A DNA stretch of 64,000 bases from contig NZ_JABBGA010000002.1 in NCBI RefSeq assembly GCF_012927165.1, positions 186,001 to 250,000 of the forward strand. Reading direction: 5' to 3'. Origin of the DNA: Zoogloea dura. Lineage in GTDB: Bacteria > Pseudomonadota > Gammaproteobacteria > Burkholderiales > Rhodocyclaceae. Under the pieces are notes generated by a model. The model did no database searches. It had not been told where the DNA came from and saw only the letters and a program-made list of their open reading frames with translations. Numbering within the stretch: the first letter of the stretch is position 1; each line of letters opens with the position of its first letter. Shown here piece by piece: positions 49,855-58,685 of the stretch. The translations under genes and the position numbers were made by a program.

Positions 49855-50268
49855 TCAACTCCGCCCCAGAAACCCTCCCAGGGCTGCCAGCAATTCGTCG
49901 CTGGATTCCGGCAACTGACCATTCGGAGTCAGCCCATCCACGACAGCCGGCAACAAGGGAGCCAGCTGGCTCGCCATCTGCTCGCCGGACACACCCAGTT
50001 GGGCCGCCATGCTGCCCAGGCCGGAACGCTCCAGCGCCTGCCCCAGTTGCTCCGGCGTGACGGGCAGGTTCTGCCCGGTACCCACCCAGGATGCAACCTG
50101 CTCGCCCAGCCCAGCCTGGCCCAGGCGCCCCAGCAAGCCTCCCAGCCCGCCCTCGCTGTTCTGGATCAGGCTCATCACGATCTGCAGCAATGGCGACTGC
50201 TCGCCACTCTGGGCACCTCCAGCGAGTGAACCCAGTACCTGACCGGCAATTTGGTCGAACAAACCCAT
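49855..50268 (-). CDS. DUF937 / YidB-like protein
   Basis: A 137-residue protein rich in Gly, Leu and Gln that begins MGLFDQIAGQVLGSLAGGA and contains the repeated helical pattern of the YidB family (WVGTGQNLPVTPEQLGQALERSGLGSMAAQLGVSGEQMASQLAPLLPAVVDGLTPNG). The function of this family is unknown. An ATG five codons upstream is possible, but MGLFDQ is the family start. It is a single gene between the convergent sulfurtransferase and the divergent rpiA. Confidence 0.9.
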   Translation of the reverse strand: MGLFDQIAGQVLGSLAGGAQSGEQSPLLQIVMSLIQNSEGGLGGLLGRLGQAGLGEQVASWVGTGQNLPVTPEQLGQALERSGLGSMAAQLGVSGEQMASQLAPLLPAVVDGLTPNGQLPESSDELLAALGGFLGRS

Positions 50269-50471
50269 GAAAGATCTCCGCATGCTTTCCGTGCCCCGGA
50301 ATCCATCGTCAGCCGGACACGGAAGCTGCCGCCGATGGTCGCCGCAACACAGGCCGTGCGCAGCGCCCGGCTAATGTAGCGCGAAGCCTTTGCAGGCAGG
50401 TGGCTGTTACATAATCTGACCGTCCGCGCCGTCCCGGGTAAAATTGCCTCTTTTGCAGCAGGCTTTCCACC

Positions 50472-51134
50472 ATGACCCAGGACGAACTCAAGCAACAGGC
50501 GGCGCTGCGGGCGCTGGATCACGTCATCGAAGGCAGCATCGTCGGCGTCGGCACCGGCTCCACGGCCAATTTCTTCATCGACGGCCTGGCCGGCATGAAA
50601 GATCGCATCATCGGCGCAGTGGCCTCCTCCGAAGCCTCCGCCCGGCGCCTGGCCGGGCATGGCATCCGCCTGTTCGATATGAACGAGGTGGATGATCTGC
50701 CGGTCTACGTAGACGGCGCCGACGAGATCGACGCCTCCCTGGCCATGATCAAGGGCGGGGGCGGCGCCCAGACCCGCGAGAAGATCGTGGCCGCCGTCGC
50801 CCGCAAGTTTGTCTGCATCTGCGACGCCAGCAAGAAGGTGGAGCGCCTGGGCCGCTTTCCGCTGCCCATCGAGGTTATCCCGATGGCCCGCGCCCAGGTC
50901 GCCCGCCAGCTGACGCTTCTCGGCGGCCGTCCGGTGCTGCGGGAAGGCTTCGTCACCGACAACGGCAATCAGATCCTCGACATCCACGGACTCGACATTG
51001 CCGACCCGGCGGGCCTCGAGATCCAGCTCGACGGCATCGTCGGGATCGTGACCAGCGGCCTTTTCGCCAAGCGCGGAGCAGATGTGCTGCTCCTGGCGAC
51101 CCCCACCGGGGTTCAGAGTATCGAGCGGAGTTGA
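50472..51134 (+). CDS. rpiA: Ribose-5-phosphate isomerase A
   Basis: Interconverts ribose-5-phosphate and ribulose-5-phosphate in the pentose phosphate pathway. The 220-residue protein has [39 protein letters not shown] (catalytic Asp/Lys region) and the C-terminal [26 protein letters not shown]. It starts at the ATG at 50472. PhoU follows 66 bases later. Confidence 0.98.
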   Translation: MTQDELKQQAALRALDHVIEGSIVGVGTGSTANFFIDGLAGMKDRIIGAVASSEASARRLAGHGIRLFDMNEVDDLPVYVDGADEIDASLAMIKGGGGAQTREKIVAAVARKFVCICDASKKVERLGRFPLPIEVIPMARAQVARQLTLLGGRPVLREGFVTDNGNQILDIHGLDIADPAGLEIQLDGIVGIVTSGLFAKRGADVLLLATPTGVQSIERS

Positions 51135-51200
51135 AACAAAATCGTCATGTTCGACTGTTAGGCTCTCCTGATTCAATGCCATTCCCACACAGGATTTCCA

Positions 51201-51899
51201 ATGAACGATCACACATCCAAGAAATTCGATGCCGAACTCGAGGGTATTCGCACCCGTGTGCTGCAAATGGGCGGGATGGTCGAGCTTCAGATCGTGAAGG
51301 CCATGGAAGGCCTGTCCGAGGGTGACCTGCTGCTGATTGATCAGGTGATCGAGAACGACAACCGGGTCAATCACCTGGAGATCGAACTCGACGAGGCCTG
51401 CAACCAGGTGATCGCCAAGCGCCAGCCCACGGCGGTCGACCTGCGCATGATCAGCACGGTCCAGAAGACCATCACCGACCTGGAGCGCATTGGCGACGAA
51501 GCCAAGAAGATTGCCAAGACGGCCAAGCAGCTCCACACCACCGGCTCCTCCTTCGCTCCGCAGATCCGCCTCGGCCACATCGCCGACGCGGTGGTGGACA
51601 TGCTGCGCACATCCCTTGATGCCTACGCCCGCCTCGACACCATCGCGGCGGCACAAGTGGTGCGTCACGACAAGGAGGTGGATGCCGAGTTCAAGGGCAT
51701 CATGCGCCAGCTGATCACCTACATGATGGAAGATCCCCGCACCATCTCCCAGTCCATCGAGCTGATGTTCGTGGCCAAGTCGGTCGAGCGGATCGGCGAC
51801 CACGCCAAGAACATCGCCGAATACGTGGTGTACATGGTGAAGGGACGCGACGTCCGCCACACCAGCCTCGAAGAGATCGAGCGCGAAGCCACCCGCTGA
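51201..51899 (+). CDS. phoU: Phosphate-specific transport/regulation protein PhoU
   Basis: A cytoplasmic negative regulator of the PhoR-PhoB phosphate response (232 residues). It is made of two three-helix PhoU repeats, each with the metal-binding E/D-x-x-x-D pattern (EIELDEACNQVI; VRHDKEVDAEFKGIM), and ends VKSVERIGDHAKNIAEYVVYMVKGRDVRH in family style. Remarkably, pstSCAB and phoBR are not adjacent in this window; phoU is paired with rpiA and followed directly by a terminator. Confidence 0.97.
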   Translation: MNDHTSKKFDAELEGIRTRVLQMGGMVELQIVKAMEGLSEGDLLLIDQVIENDNRVNHLEIELDEACNQVIAKRQPTAVDLRMISTVQKTITDLERIGDEAKKIAKTAKQLHTTGSSFAPQIRLGHIADAVVDMLRTSLDAYARLDTIAAAQVVRHDKEVDAEFKGIMRQLITYMMEDPRTISQSIELMFVAKSVERIGDHAKNIAEYVVYMVKGRDVRHTSLEEIEREATR

Positions 51900-51924
51900 G
51901 CGCCCACCTGCATCCAGTGCCAGT

Positions 51925-51960
51925 TCATGGGGACGGTTCGCCGTCCCCATGATGCTTTTT
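51925..51960 (+). terminator. Rho-independent terminator of phoU with UUCG loop
   Basis: A perfect 12-base stem (51925-51936 with 51941-51952) is capped by an extra-stable UUCG tetraloop. Three bases later come five T residues (51956-51960). Confidence 0.93.
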
Positions 51961-52059
51961 AACAGGCTTCCCGCCAGGCGGTCGCCACGCGGCCGCCGGC
52001 ATCCCATTCCGGGCTGCTAGAATCGGGTCATCATCCGATCGCCGGACGCCATTCACGCC

Positions 52060-52824
52060 ATGCCCCTCAAGTTCGAACTCCTGCAGGCCGACGACTATTC
52101 CCGGTACCTGCTCAAGGAAAAAACCGACATTCTCTTCAACCTGCGCAGCCTGATGCAGAAGCGCGCCATGATCAGCGCCTTCATCGACGCCAGCGCCGAC
52201 TCCTTCCTCACCGCCATCCTGGCCATCACGCCGGACGAGCGCAGCCTCATTCTCGACGCGGCATCGGACGAAACAATCAACCAGCGGGTCGAGACGTCAG
52301 ATCAACTGATCTTCGTCACCCAGCTCGACAAGATCAAGATCCAGTTTGCCGCCCAGCGCATCACCCGCCTCCCCCACGAAGGCCACGACGCCTTCCTGAT
52401 CCCGCTTCCGGCCGCCCTGCTGCGCCTGCAACGCCGGGAGTATTACCGCCTCACCGCCCACAGCCCCCACTACCTGAGCTGTCAGGTGCCGATCCACACC
52501 GGCGAAGGTGACAAGGTGATCTCGGTCGAGACCGACGTGGTGGATATCAGCGGCGGCGGCCTTGCCATCACCGTTCCGCCCAATGGCATCCCCTTCGAAC
52601 CGGACATGGAGTTTGCAGACTGCCGCCTGATGCTGCCGGAAGTGGGCCCCATCGCCGCCACCCTGCGCGTCCGCAACATCTTCCGCATCACCAACCGGGA
52701 CGGCAGCATCATGCTGAGGGCCGGCTGCGAGTTCGTGAACCTGTCGCCAGGCATGGCCTCCACCATCCAGCGCTACATCCTCAAGGCCGAGCGGGAGCGC
52801 AACGCCCGCGAGCGGATCCGTTGA
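52060..52824 (+). CDS. ycgR: c-di-GMP-binding flagellar brake protein YcgR
   Basis: A 254-residue protein with an N-terminal YcgR/PilZN domain (about 1-110) and a C-terminal PilZ domain (about 118-245). The c-di-GMP signature is complete: RREYYR (an R-x3-R type motif) and DISGGG (the D/N-x-S-x-x-G motif). In E. coli the ligand-bound protein slows the flagellar motor through MotA/FliG. Its place beside fliE and the flagellar regulators fits that role. A TAGAAT at 52018-52023 is a possible -10. Confidence 0.94.
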   Translation: MPLKFELLQADDYSRYLLKEKTDILFNLRSLMQKRAMISAFIDASADSFLTAILAITPDERSLILDAASDETINQRVETSDQLIFVTQLDKIKIQFAAQRITRLPHEGHDAFLIPLPAALLRLQRREYYRLTAHSPHYLSCQVPIHTGEGDKVISVETDVVDISGGGLAITVPPNGIPFEPDMEFADCRLMLPEVGPIAATLRVRNIFRITNRDGSIMLRAGCEFVNLSPGMASTIQRYILKAERERNARERIR

Positions 52825-52830
52825 AGCAGG

Positions 52831-52880
52831 CCCCCAAAAAGCACAAGGCCGGCAAATGCCGGCCTTGTGCTTTTTGGGGG
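52831..52880. terminator. 23-bp bidirectional terminator between ycgR and fliE
   Basis: The arms at 52831-52853 and 52858-52880 are perfectly complementary over 23 bases with an AAAT loop. They include A5 and T5 blocks, so the hairpin can act in both directions between these convergent genes. It begins seven bases past the ycgR stop. Confidence 0.9.
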
Positions 52881-52891
52881 GACCCCGGAAT

Positions 52892-53212
52892 TCAGACGGA
52901 CATGTTCATGATGTCCTGGTAGGCGGTGACCAGCTTGTTGCGCACCTGGACCATCTGCTGGAACGAGAGATTGGCCTTCTGCAGGTTCACCATGACGTCC
53001 TGCAGATTGACATTCGGATCGCCGGCGGCAAAGCCCTTGGACATCTCCTGCGCCTGCATCTGGGCGGAGCTTACCTGCGCGATGGCACTCTGCAGGACCT
53101 GACCGAAATCCGTCTCGCCGGCTGCGGCAGGTGCCTGCGCAGGCTTGCCCGACGCCACCTGTGAGGTGGCGCGCAGCTCCGACAGCATTTGATCGATCCC
53201 GCGGGTATCCAT
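52892..53212 (-). CDS. fliE: Flagellar hook-basal body protein FliE
   Basis: The MS-ring to rod adaptor of the flagellar basal body, exported by the flagellar type III system. The 106-residue length is typical. The C-terminal helix NVNLQDVMVNLQKANLSFQQMVQVRNKLVTAYQDIMNMSV is the family hallmark. It starts at the ATG at 53212 and has its own sigma-54 promoter. It is on the strand opposite to fliF, unlike the usual fliE-fliF order. Confidence 0.97.
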   Translation of the reverse strand: MDTRGIDQMLSELRATSQVASGKPAQAPAAAGETDFGQVLQSAIAQVSSAQMQAQEMSKGFAAGDPNVNLQDVMVNLQKANLSFQQMVQVRNKLVTAYQDIMNMSV

Positions 53213-53242
53213 GATCCGACTCCTTTTTCTCCACTATAGCAG

Positions 53243-53259
53243 AGCAAGGCACGTGCCAA
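53243..53259 (-). promoter_or_regulatory. Sigma-54 promoter of fliE
   Basis: The minus strand reads TTGGCACGTGCCTTGCT, a match to the sigma-54 consensus YTGGCACGrNNNTTGCW at all but the one purine position. The -24 GG and -12 GC are spaced correctly. It ends 31 bases before the fliE ATG. Confidence 0.92.
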
Positions 53260-53287
53260 GCAGCACAAGGGGGACATCAAGCCAGCA

Positions 53288-54685
53288 TCACCCCGAGAAC
53301 AGCCCCTCCTGACGGTACTGCTGGAGCTTGTAACGGAGGGTCCGCTCCGAGATGCCAAGCTGCTCCACCGCTCGCTTTCGCGACCCTCCGACCTCCTTCA
53401 GGACCTGCAGGATATGCTCCCGCTCCAGGTCCTTCATGCTGGCCGGCCGGCCTGACTCCCGCGCAGCCTCTCCGGGATCGGCGGCAAGCATTGCCGGCTC
53501 AACGGCAAGAGCTGCCGGAGCGGCAGGACTCACCACGGGAATCCGCATCGGCTCACCATTCCAGTGCGGCAGGCACAGACGGATGGTATCGCCTGACACC
53601 GCCTCTCCGCCACTCAAGATCAGGGCGCGCTGAACGGTATTTTCAAGCTCGCGGACATTACCCGGCCAATAGTAGGTTACCAGCACCGATTCGGCTTCCG
53701 GCGACAAGGGCGCGCTGCGCTTCAGGCGGGCGCCATGCATCAGGGCAAAGTGACGGGCCAGGGGCACGATGTCGCCGGGCCGCTCGCGCAGGGACGGAAT
53801 CGCCAGGGGGAACACGTTGAGCCGGTAGAACAAGTCTTCCCGGAAACGCCCCGCCGCCACCTCGCGCGTCATGTCGCGGTTGGTGGTAGCCAGCACCCGG
53901 ATGTCGAGGGGGATCGCCTTCTTGCCCCCCACCCGCTCCACCTCACGCTCCTGCAGCACCCGCAGCAGCTTGGCCTGCAGGCCGAGCGGCATTTCGGATA
54001 TCTCGTCGAGGAGCAGCGTACCGCCTTCGGCTTGCTCGAACTTGCCCGCCTGGGCCGTCGCCGCGCCCGTGAACGCCCCTTTCTCATGGCCGAACAAGGT
54101 CGCCTCGAGCAAGGTGTCGGGAATCGCCGCGCAGTTGATCGCCACGAAACTCCCCGCGCGGCGCGGCGAATGCTCATGCAGGTAGCGGGCAAAGACTTCC
54201 TTGCCGGTACCGGACTCCCCGGTCAGCAGCACCGTCGCATCGGTCTCCGCCACCTTGTCGGCCAGCGCCAGCAGCTTGCGCGTGTGGGGGTCGGCGGCGA
54301 TCATGCCGTCGTCCTGACGGGTCACCGCATAGCGGCGCACATGCTCCAGCAGCACCGCCGGCTCGAAGGGCTTCATCAGGAAATCGCAGGCACCACCACG
54401 CATCGCATCCACCGCCTTCTCCACGTCGCCAAAGGCGGTCATCAACAGGACGGGCAGCTGCGGCAGGCGCTGACGCAGTTCGGCCAGCAGCTGCAGGCCG
54501 TCCATGGGTTGCATCTTGAGGTCCGACAAGACCAGGTTGAAAGCCTGCTTTTCCACTTCGATCAGGGCGGCCGGGCCGTCGCCAACGCCAGTGACGGCGT
54601 GGCCAGCCACTTCGAGGGTCAGGCACACGGCGTCCCTCAGGGGGGCATCGTCTTCGACGACCAGAATGTTGAGGGCTTCAGGCAT
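53288..54685 (-). CDS. flrC: Sigma-54-dependent flagellar response regulator FlrC/FleR
   Basis: A 465-residue NtrC-type activator. A receiver domain (about 5-120) has phospho-acceptor Asp55 and FLMKPFEP. The AAA+ domain (about 135-365) has Walker [10 protein letters not shown] and the sigma-54-contacting GAFTGA loop. A Fis-type helix-turn-helix is at the C-terminus ([29 protein letters not shown]). It activates class III flagellar genes in Vibrio and Pseudomonas. The kinase gene lies 34 bases upstream on the same strand. It is the natural activator of the two sigma-54 promoters nearby. Confidence 0.94.
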   Translation of the reverse strand: MPEALNILVVEDDAPLRDAVCLTLEVAGHAVTGVGDGPAALIEVEKQAFNLVLSDLKMQPMDGLQLLAELRQRLPQLPVLLMTAFGDVEKAVDAMRGGACDFLMKPFEPAVLLEHVRRYAVTRQDDGMIAADPHTRKLLALADKVAETDATVLLTGESGTGKEVFARYLHEHSPRRAGSFVAINCAAIPDTLLEATLFGHEKGAFTGAATAQAGKFEQAEGGTLLLDEISEMPLGLQAKLLRVLQEREVERVGGKKAIPLDIRVLATTNRDMTREVAAGRFREDLFYRLNVFPLAIPSLRERPGDIVPLARHFALMHGARLKRSAPLSPEAESVLVTYYWPGNVRELENTVQRALILSGGEAVSGDTIRLCLPHWNGEPMRIPVVSPAAPAALAVEPAMLAADPGEAARESGRPASMKDLEREHILQVLKEVGGSRKRAVEQLGISERTLRYKLQQYRQEGLFSG

Positions 54686-54719
54686 GGGGTATCTCTCTAA
54701 AACTCGGTGCAACTGGGCG

Positions 54720-55823
54720 TCAGCCGCCCATGGCGAGGGTCAGGGTGAAAGTGGAGCCTCTTCCCGCTTCGGACTCGATACCGATGTCGCCGCCGTGGGC
54801 GCGGGCGACGCCCCTGGCGATCGCCAGCCCCAGGCCGGTTCCGTCCGGCCGGGTAGTGAAGAAGGGCTCGAAAAGGCGCGCCTGCAGGCCCGGGTCGATC
54901 CCGCGGCCGTTGTCCGTCACGCTGAAGCGGGCCTCCGCATCACCGTGGGTGGCATTGAAATGAATCGCGCCACCGGCATCCAGGGCCTGGACGGCGTTCT
55001 CCAGCAAATTGGTCAGGGCCCCGGCGATCGCCTTGCGATCACCGATCAGCACGCTGTCACCGCAGCCGCAGGCCGCCTCGAAGGCAAGGCCCTTGGCCCG
55101 CGCCACCGGTTCGAGGGTCTGGGCCAGCTCGGCAACCAGGTCACAGATCCGGAAGGGCTCCCGCCCGAGGGTCTCGCCGCGGGCAAAAAGGAGCATGTCG
55201 CGGATCAGCTTCTCCAGGTGGCGCAGGCGCTCCATGGCCCGCCCGCCGATGCGCTCGCGGTCGGTCGGCCCCAATTCCTGTTGAACCAGCGTGGCGGTGT
55301 AGAGCATGGCGGCGGAAAGGGGCGTGCGCAGTTGATGAGCCAGCCCGGCCACCATTTCCCCCATCGCGGCGAGGCGTTCGTTACGTTCGGCGGCAAGCCT
55401 CATCAGATGCGCCTCGGTCACGTCGGTGAGCAGCACGATGCGCCCCTCCCCGGACTCCAGCGGCGCATCCACCCGGGTCACCCGCCGGTTCTCGCCGGCC
55501 TGCTCGAGCTGCCACTCGCCCGGCGTCTCCGTAGCGGCCAGCCGTTCGGCACAGAAACCGGACCAGTCGATCCCGCCCAGCTGCGCATCGAACATGACTT
55601 CAACCGCCCGGTTGGCCTGGACGACCCGGCCGTCCCGGTCGAGCACCACCACCCCGGCCGGCAGCGCGCCCATCAGCACGCTGAGCCTCTCGGTCAGCTG
55701 GCCGACCTGGGTCTGCAGCCCGGCATAGGCGCCGGTCAGGGCCTCGGACGCTTCGCTGAACTGGCGGAAGGCATCGGCCAGTTGACGGGCATCCAGACGG
55801 TCATCGGTTGCTGGCAGGTTCAT
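54720..55823 (-). CDS. flrB: Flagellar sensor histidine kinase FlrB/FleS
   Basis: A cytoplasmic 367-residue kinase without transmembrane segments, as in FlrB/FleS. A PAS domain (about 45-135) precedes the HisKA H-box with the phospho-His in GLAHQLRTPL. The HATPase domain has the N box (LTNLLENAVQAL), G1 (DNGRGIDPG) and G2 (TGLGLAIARG). It phosphorylates the FlrC-type regulator encoded just downstream. The ATG at 55823 is preferred over a longer reading that adds 22 unlikely residues. Confidence 0.93.
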   Translation of the reverse strand: MNLPATDDRLDARQLADAFRQFSEASEALTGAYAGLQTQVGQLTERLSVLMGALPAGVVVLDRDGRVVQANRAVEVMFDAQLGGIDWSGFCAERLAATETPGEWQLEQAGENRRVTRVDAPLESGEGRIVLLTDVTEAHLMRLAAERNERLAAMGEMVAGLAHQLRTPLSAAMLYTATLVQQELGPTDRERIGGRAMERLRHLEKLIRDMLLFARGETLGREPFRICDLVAELAQTLEPVARAKGLAFEAACGCGDSVLIGDRKAIAGALTNLLENAVQALDAGGAIHFNATHGDAEARFSVTDNGRGIDPGLQARLFEPFFTTRPDGTGLGLAIARGVARAHGGDIGIESEAGRGSTFTLTLAMGG

Positions 55824-55978
55824 TGACACTCGAAGACGGAATTCACCGGATCGCAGCTTAGGCCCGGCAAGGCAAGACCAAGGCGGCAAATAGGCGGCAA
55901 AAAACGCCGCTTATCCGTGACTGGCGCCAAGCACTCCGGCGTGAGAATGCGAACATCCGAAATAGGGGGAATGTGCCC

Positions 55979-57685
55979 ATGGCAGCAGAAGACGCCGCCG
56001 CCGCTCCAGAACCGCCCGCCTCACCCTTCACACAGGTGCTGGAGAACATCCGCAATCTGTCGCAGCGTCAGAAGCTCGCGGCGGGGGCTGCGCTCGCCTT
56101 CGGTATTGCCCTGATCGTCGGCGTGCTGCTGTGGAGCCGCCAGCCCGACTACACCGTGCTCTTCTCCAACCTCGCCGAGAAGGACGGCGGCGCCGTCGTC
56201 ACCAGCCTGCAGCAGCAGAACATCCCCTACAAGTTCTCCGACAACGGCAACGCCATCCTTGTGCCCTCCAGCCAGGTCCATGACCTGCGCCTGCGCCTGG
56301 CCGCCCAAGGCATTCCCAAGGGCGGCCTGGTCGGCTTCGAGCTGATGGAAACCCAGAAGCTCGGGCTGTCGCAATTCCACGAACAGATCAATTACCAGCG
56401 CGCCCTGGAGGGCGAGCTGTCGCGCACCATTTCATCGATCGCCAGCGTGGCCGGCGCCCGGGTGCACCTGGCCATTCCCAAGCAGACAGCCTTCCTGCGG
56501 GACGAGCAGAAGCCCACGGCCTCGGTGATGGTCAGCCTGCACACCGGCCGAGCCCTCGACCCCAGCCAGATCACCGGCATCGTGCACCTGATTGCCTCCA
56601 GCGTCCCCAACCTGACCAACGACAACGTCAGCGTCATCGACCAGGACGGCGCGCTGTTGACCAAGAAGCCCGACCCCTTGCGCAGCTCCCTGGACGCCAC
56701 CCAGCTCAAGTACACCCACGAACTGGAAGAGGGTTACATCGGGCGCATCAATTCGATCCTCACGCCCTTGTTCGGCAAGGGGAACTTCCGGGCCCAGGTG
56801 TCGGCCGACGTGGATTTCAACCAGACCGAGCAAACCGCCGAGACCTACCGGCCCAACCCCTCGCCGGAACAGGCTATCCGCAGTCAGCAGAGCAACGAGA
56901 GCCAGACCCGCGACCAGGGGCCCCAGGGCGTGCCCGGCGCCCTGACCAACCAGCCCCCGGTGCCCGCCACGGCCCCCCTGACAACCCCTCCCGTTCCCGG
57001 CAGCACCGGCGCCGAAGGCCAGACGCCCCTTACCAGCAGCAAGAGCGCAACCATCAACTACGAGGTGGACAAGACCATCCAGCACACCCGCAAGGCGCTC
57101 GGCCAGATCCGTCGCCTGTCGGTGGCGGTGGCGGTGAATCACAAGGAAGAGAAGGACAAGAACGGTGCCGTGAAGTCGGTACCGATCAGCGACGAGGAAA
57201 AGAAGCGCATTGAAGACCTCGTCCGGGAAGCGGTGGGCTACAACAAGGAACGGGGGGACACGATCAATGTCGCCACCGGAGCCTTCGTGGCTTCCGACAA
57301 GGACAGCCTGGAACTGCCGATCTGGAAGGATCCGGACAACATCGTCCTGTTCAAGGAACTGATCAAATACCTGGTGATCGCCGGGGTGATCGCCTTCGTG
57401 GCCTTCGGGGTGATCCGCCCGCTGATGAAACAGGTCATGCCGCCGCCCCCCGAAACCAAGGAGGACGAGGAAGCCCTGGAAGGCGGCCCGGCCGGAGCAG
57501 AAGGCGAAGAGGGCGAGGAAGGCGAGGACGAAGACGGCGCTGCCGTGGCCCTGTCGCCGGAAGCCGCGGCCCGCCTGGCCTATGACGAAAAGATCGCCAA
57601 AGTGCACGAGATCGCCAAGAGCAATCCGCGGGTCGTGGCCAACCTGATCAAGGAATGGATGGGAAGCAATGAGCAGCAACGATGA
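55979..57685 (+). CDS. fliF: Flagellar MS-ring protein FliF
   Basis: Forms the membrane and supramembrane ring that starts flagellar assembly (568 residues). Two transmembrane helices (about 38-55; about 458-475) flank a large periplasmic region with ring-building motifs (RQPDYTVLFSNLAEKDGG; LEGELSRTISSIASVAGARVHLAIPKQ). The C-terminal tail that binds FliG (VANLIKEWMGSNEQQR) is intact. The ATG at 55979 has GGGGGA eight bases upstream; a GTG two codons earlier is too close. It leads the fliFGHIJ block, and its 3' end overlaps fliG by 17 bases. Confidence 0.97.
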   Translation: MAAEDAAAAPEPPASPFTQVLENIRNLSQRQKLAAGAALAFGIALIVGVLLWSRQPDYTVLFSNLAEKDGGAVVTSLQQQNIPYKFSDNGNAILVPSSQVHDLRLRLAAQGIPKGGLVGFELMETQKLGLSQFHEQINYQRALEGELSRTISSIASVAGARVHLAIPKQTAFLRDEQKPTASVMVSLHTGRALDPSQITGIVHLIASSVPNLTNDNVSVIDQDGALLTKKPDPLRSSLDATQLKYTHELEEGYIGRINSILTPLFGKGNFRAQVSADVDFNQTEQTAETYRPNPSPEQAIRSQQSNESQTRDQGPQGVPGALTNQPPVPATAPLTTPPVPGSTGAEGQTPLTSSKSATINYEVDKTIQHTRKALGQIRRLSVAVAVNHKEEKDKNGAVKSVPISDEEKKRIEDLVREAVGYNKERGDTINVATGAFVASDKDSLELPIWKDPDNIVLFKELIKYLVIAGVIAFVAFGVIRPLMKQVMPPPPETKEDEEALEGGPAGAEGEEGEEGEDEDGAAVALSPEAAARLAYDEKIAKVHEIAKSNPRVVANLIKEWMGSNEQQR

Positions 57686-58670
57686 GGGACTCGAGAAGAG
57701 CGCACTGCTGCTGATGACCCTGGGCGCCGACGAGGCCGCCGAAGTGCTCAAGCTGCTGGGCCCCAAGGAGGTCCAGAAGCTGGGCGCGGCGATGGCCTCC
57801 ATGCCATCCCAGCCCAGGGAGAAGGTCGAGGCCATTCTGGATGAGCTGATCCTGTTTGCCGACAAGGGCGTTCCCATCGAAGCCGACCACGAGCACATCA
57901 AGGCCATGCTCACCAAGGCCCTCGGCGACGAACGGGCCACCCACCTGATCAGCCGCGTGCTGCAGGGCTCCGATACGGCGGGCATCGAAAGCCTGAAGTG
58001 GATGGACGCCCCCACCGCGGCCGACCTGATCAAGAACGAACACCCCCAGATCATCGCCACCATCCTGGTGCACCTCGAGTTCGACCAAGCCGGCGAGATC
58101 CTCAAGCACTTCACCGACCGCCTGCGCAACGACGTGCTGCTACGGATCGCCACGCTGGACGGGGTTCAGCCGGTGGCCCTGCGCGAACTCAACGAAGCCC
58201 TCACCCGCATGCTGGCGGGCGCCTCCACGGTCAAGAAGACCGCCATGGGCGGCGTGCGCCACGCGGCCGACATCCTCAACTTCGTCGGCTCGGCGGCCGA
58301 GACGGCCATCCTCGACAACGTGCGCGAGTACGATCCGGACCTGGCCCAGAAAATCCTCGACGAAATGTTCGTCTTCGAGAACCTCATGGACCTCGACGAC
58401 CGGGGCATCCAGACCCTGCTGCGCGAAGTGCAGAGCGACTCCCTGGTCATCGCCCTCAAGGGAGCACCGCCGGAGATGCGCGAGAAGATCTTCAAGAACA
58501 TGTCCCAGCGTGCCGCCGAAATGCTCCGGGAAGACCTGGAGTCGCGCGGTCCGGTGCGCCTGTCCGAGGTCGAGGCCGAGCAGAAGGAAATCCTCAAGAC
58601 CGCAAGGCGCCTGGCGGAAGAAGGCCAGATCGCCCTGTCCAGCGGAGGCGGCGACGATGCCTTCGTATAA
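57669..58670 (+). CDS. fliG: Flagellar motor switch protein FliG
   Basis: The rotor protein that couples to the stator and sets rotation direction (333 residues, standard length). The N-terminal domain binds FliF, the middle domain has the EHPQ motif (IKNEHPQIIATILVHLE), and the C-terminal domain carries the charged torque helix (DLDDRGIQTLLREVQSDSL). The start overlaps the fliF end by 17 bases, indicating coupled translation. It may also be the target of YcgR. Confidence 0.98.
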   Translation: MSSNDEGLEKSALLLMTLGADEAAEVLKLLGPKEVQKLGAAMASMPSQPREKVEAILDELILFADKGVPIEADHEHIKAMLTKALGDERATHLISRVLQGSDTAGIESLKWMDAPTAADLIKNEHPQIIATILVHLEFDQAGEILKHFTDRLRNDVLLRIATLDGVQPVALRELNEALTRMLAGASTVKKTAMGGVRHAADILNFVGSAAETAILDNVREYDPDLAQKILDEMFVFENLMDLDDRGIQTLLREVQSDSLVIALKGAPPEMREKIFKNMSQRAAEMLREDLESRGPVRLSEVEAEQKEILKTARRLAEEGQIALSSGGGDDAFV

Positions 58671-58685
58671 CCCGGGAGCACCGTC

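Noticed and set aside
55910-55960. Possible sigma-54 site upstream of fliF
   Set aside because: Candidates around CTGGCGCC and CCGGCGTGAG have wrong bases or wrong GG-GC spacing. I cannot support a promoter here.
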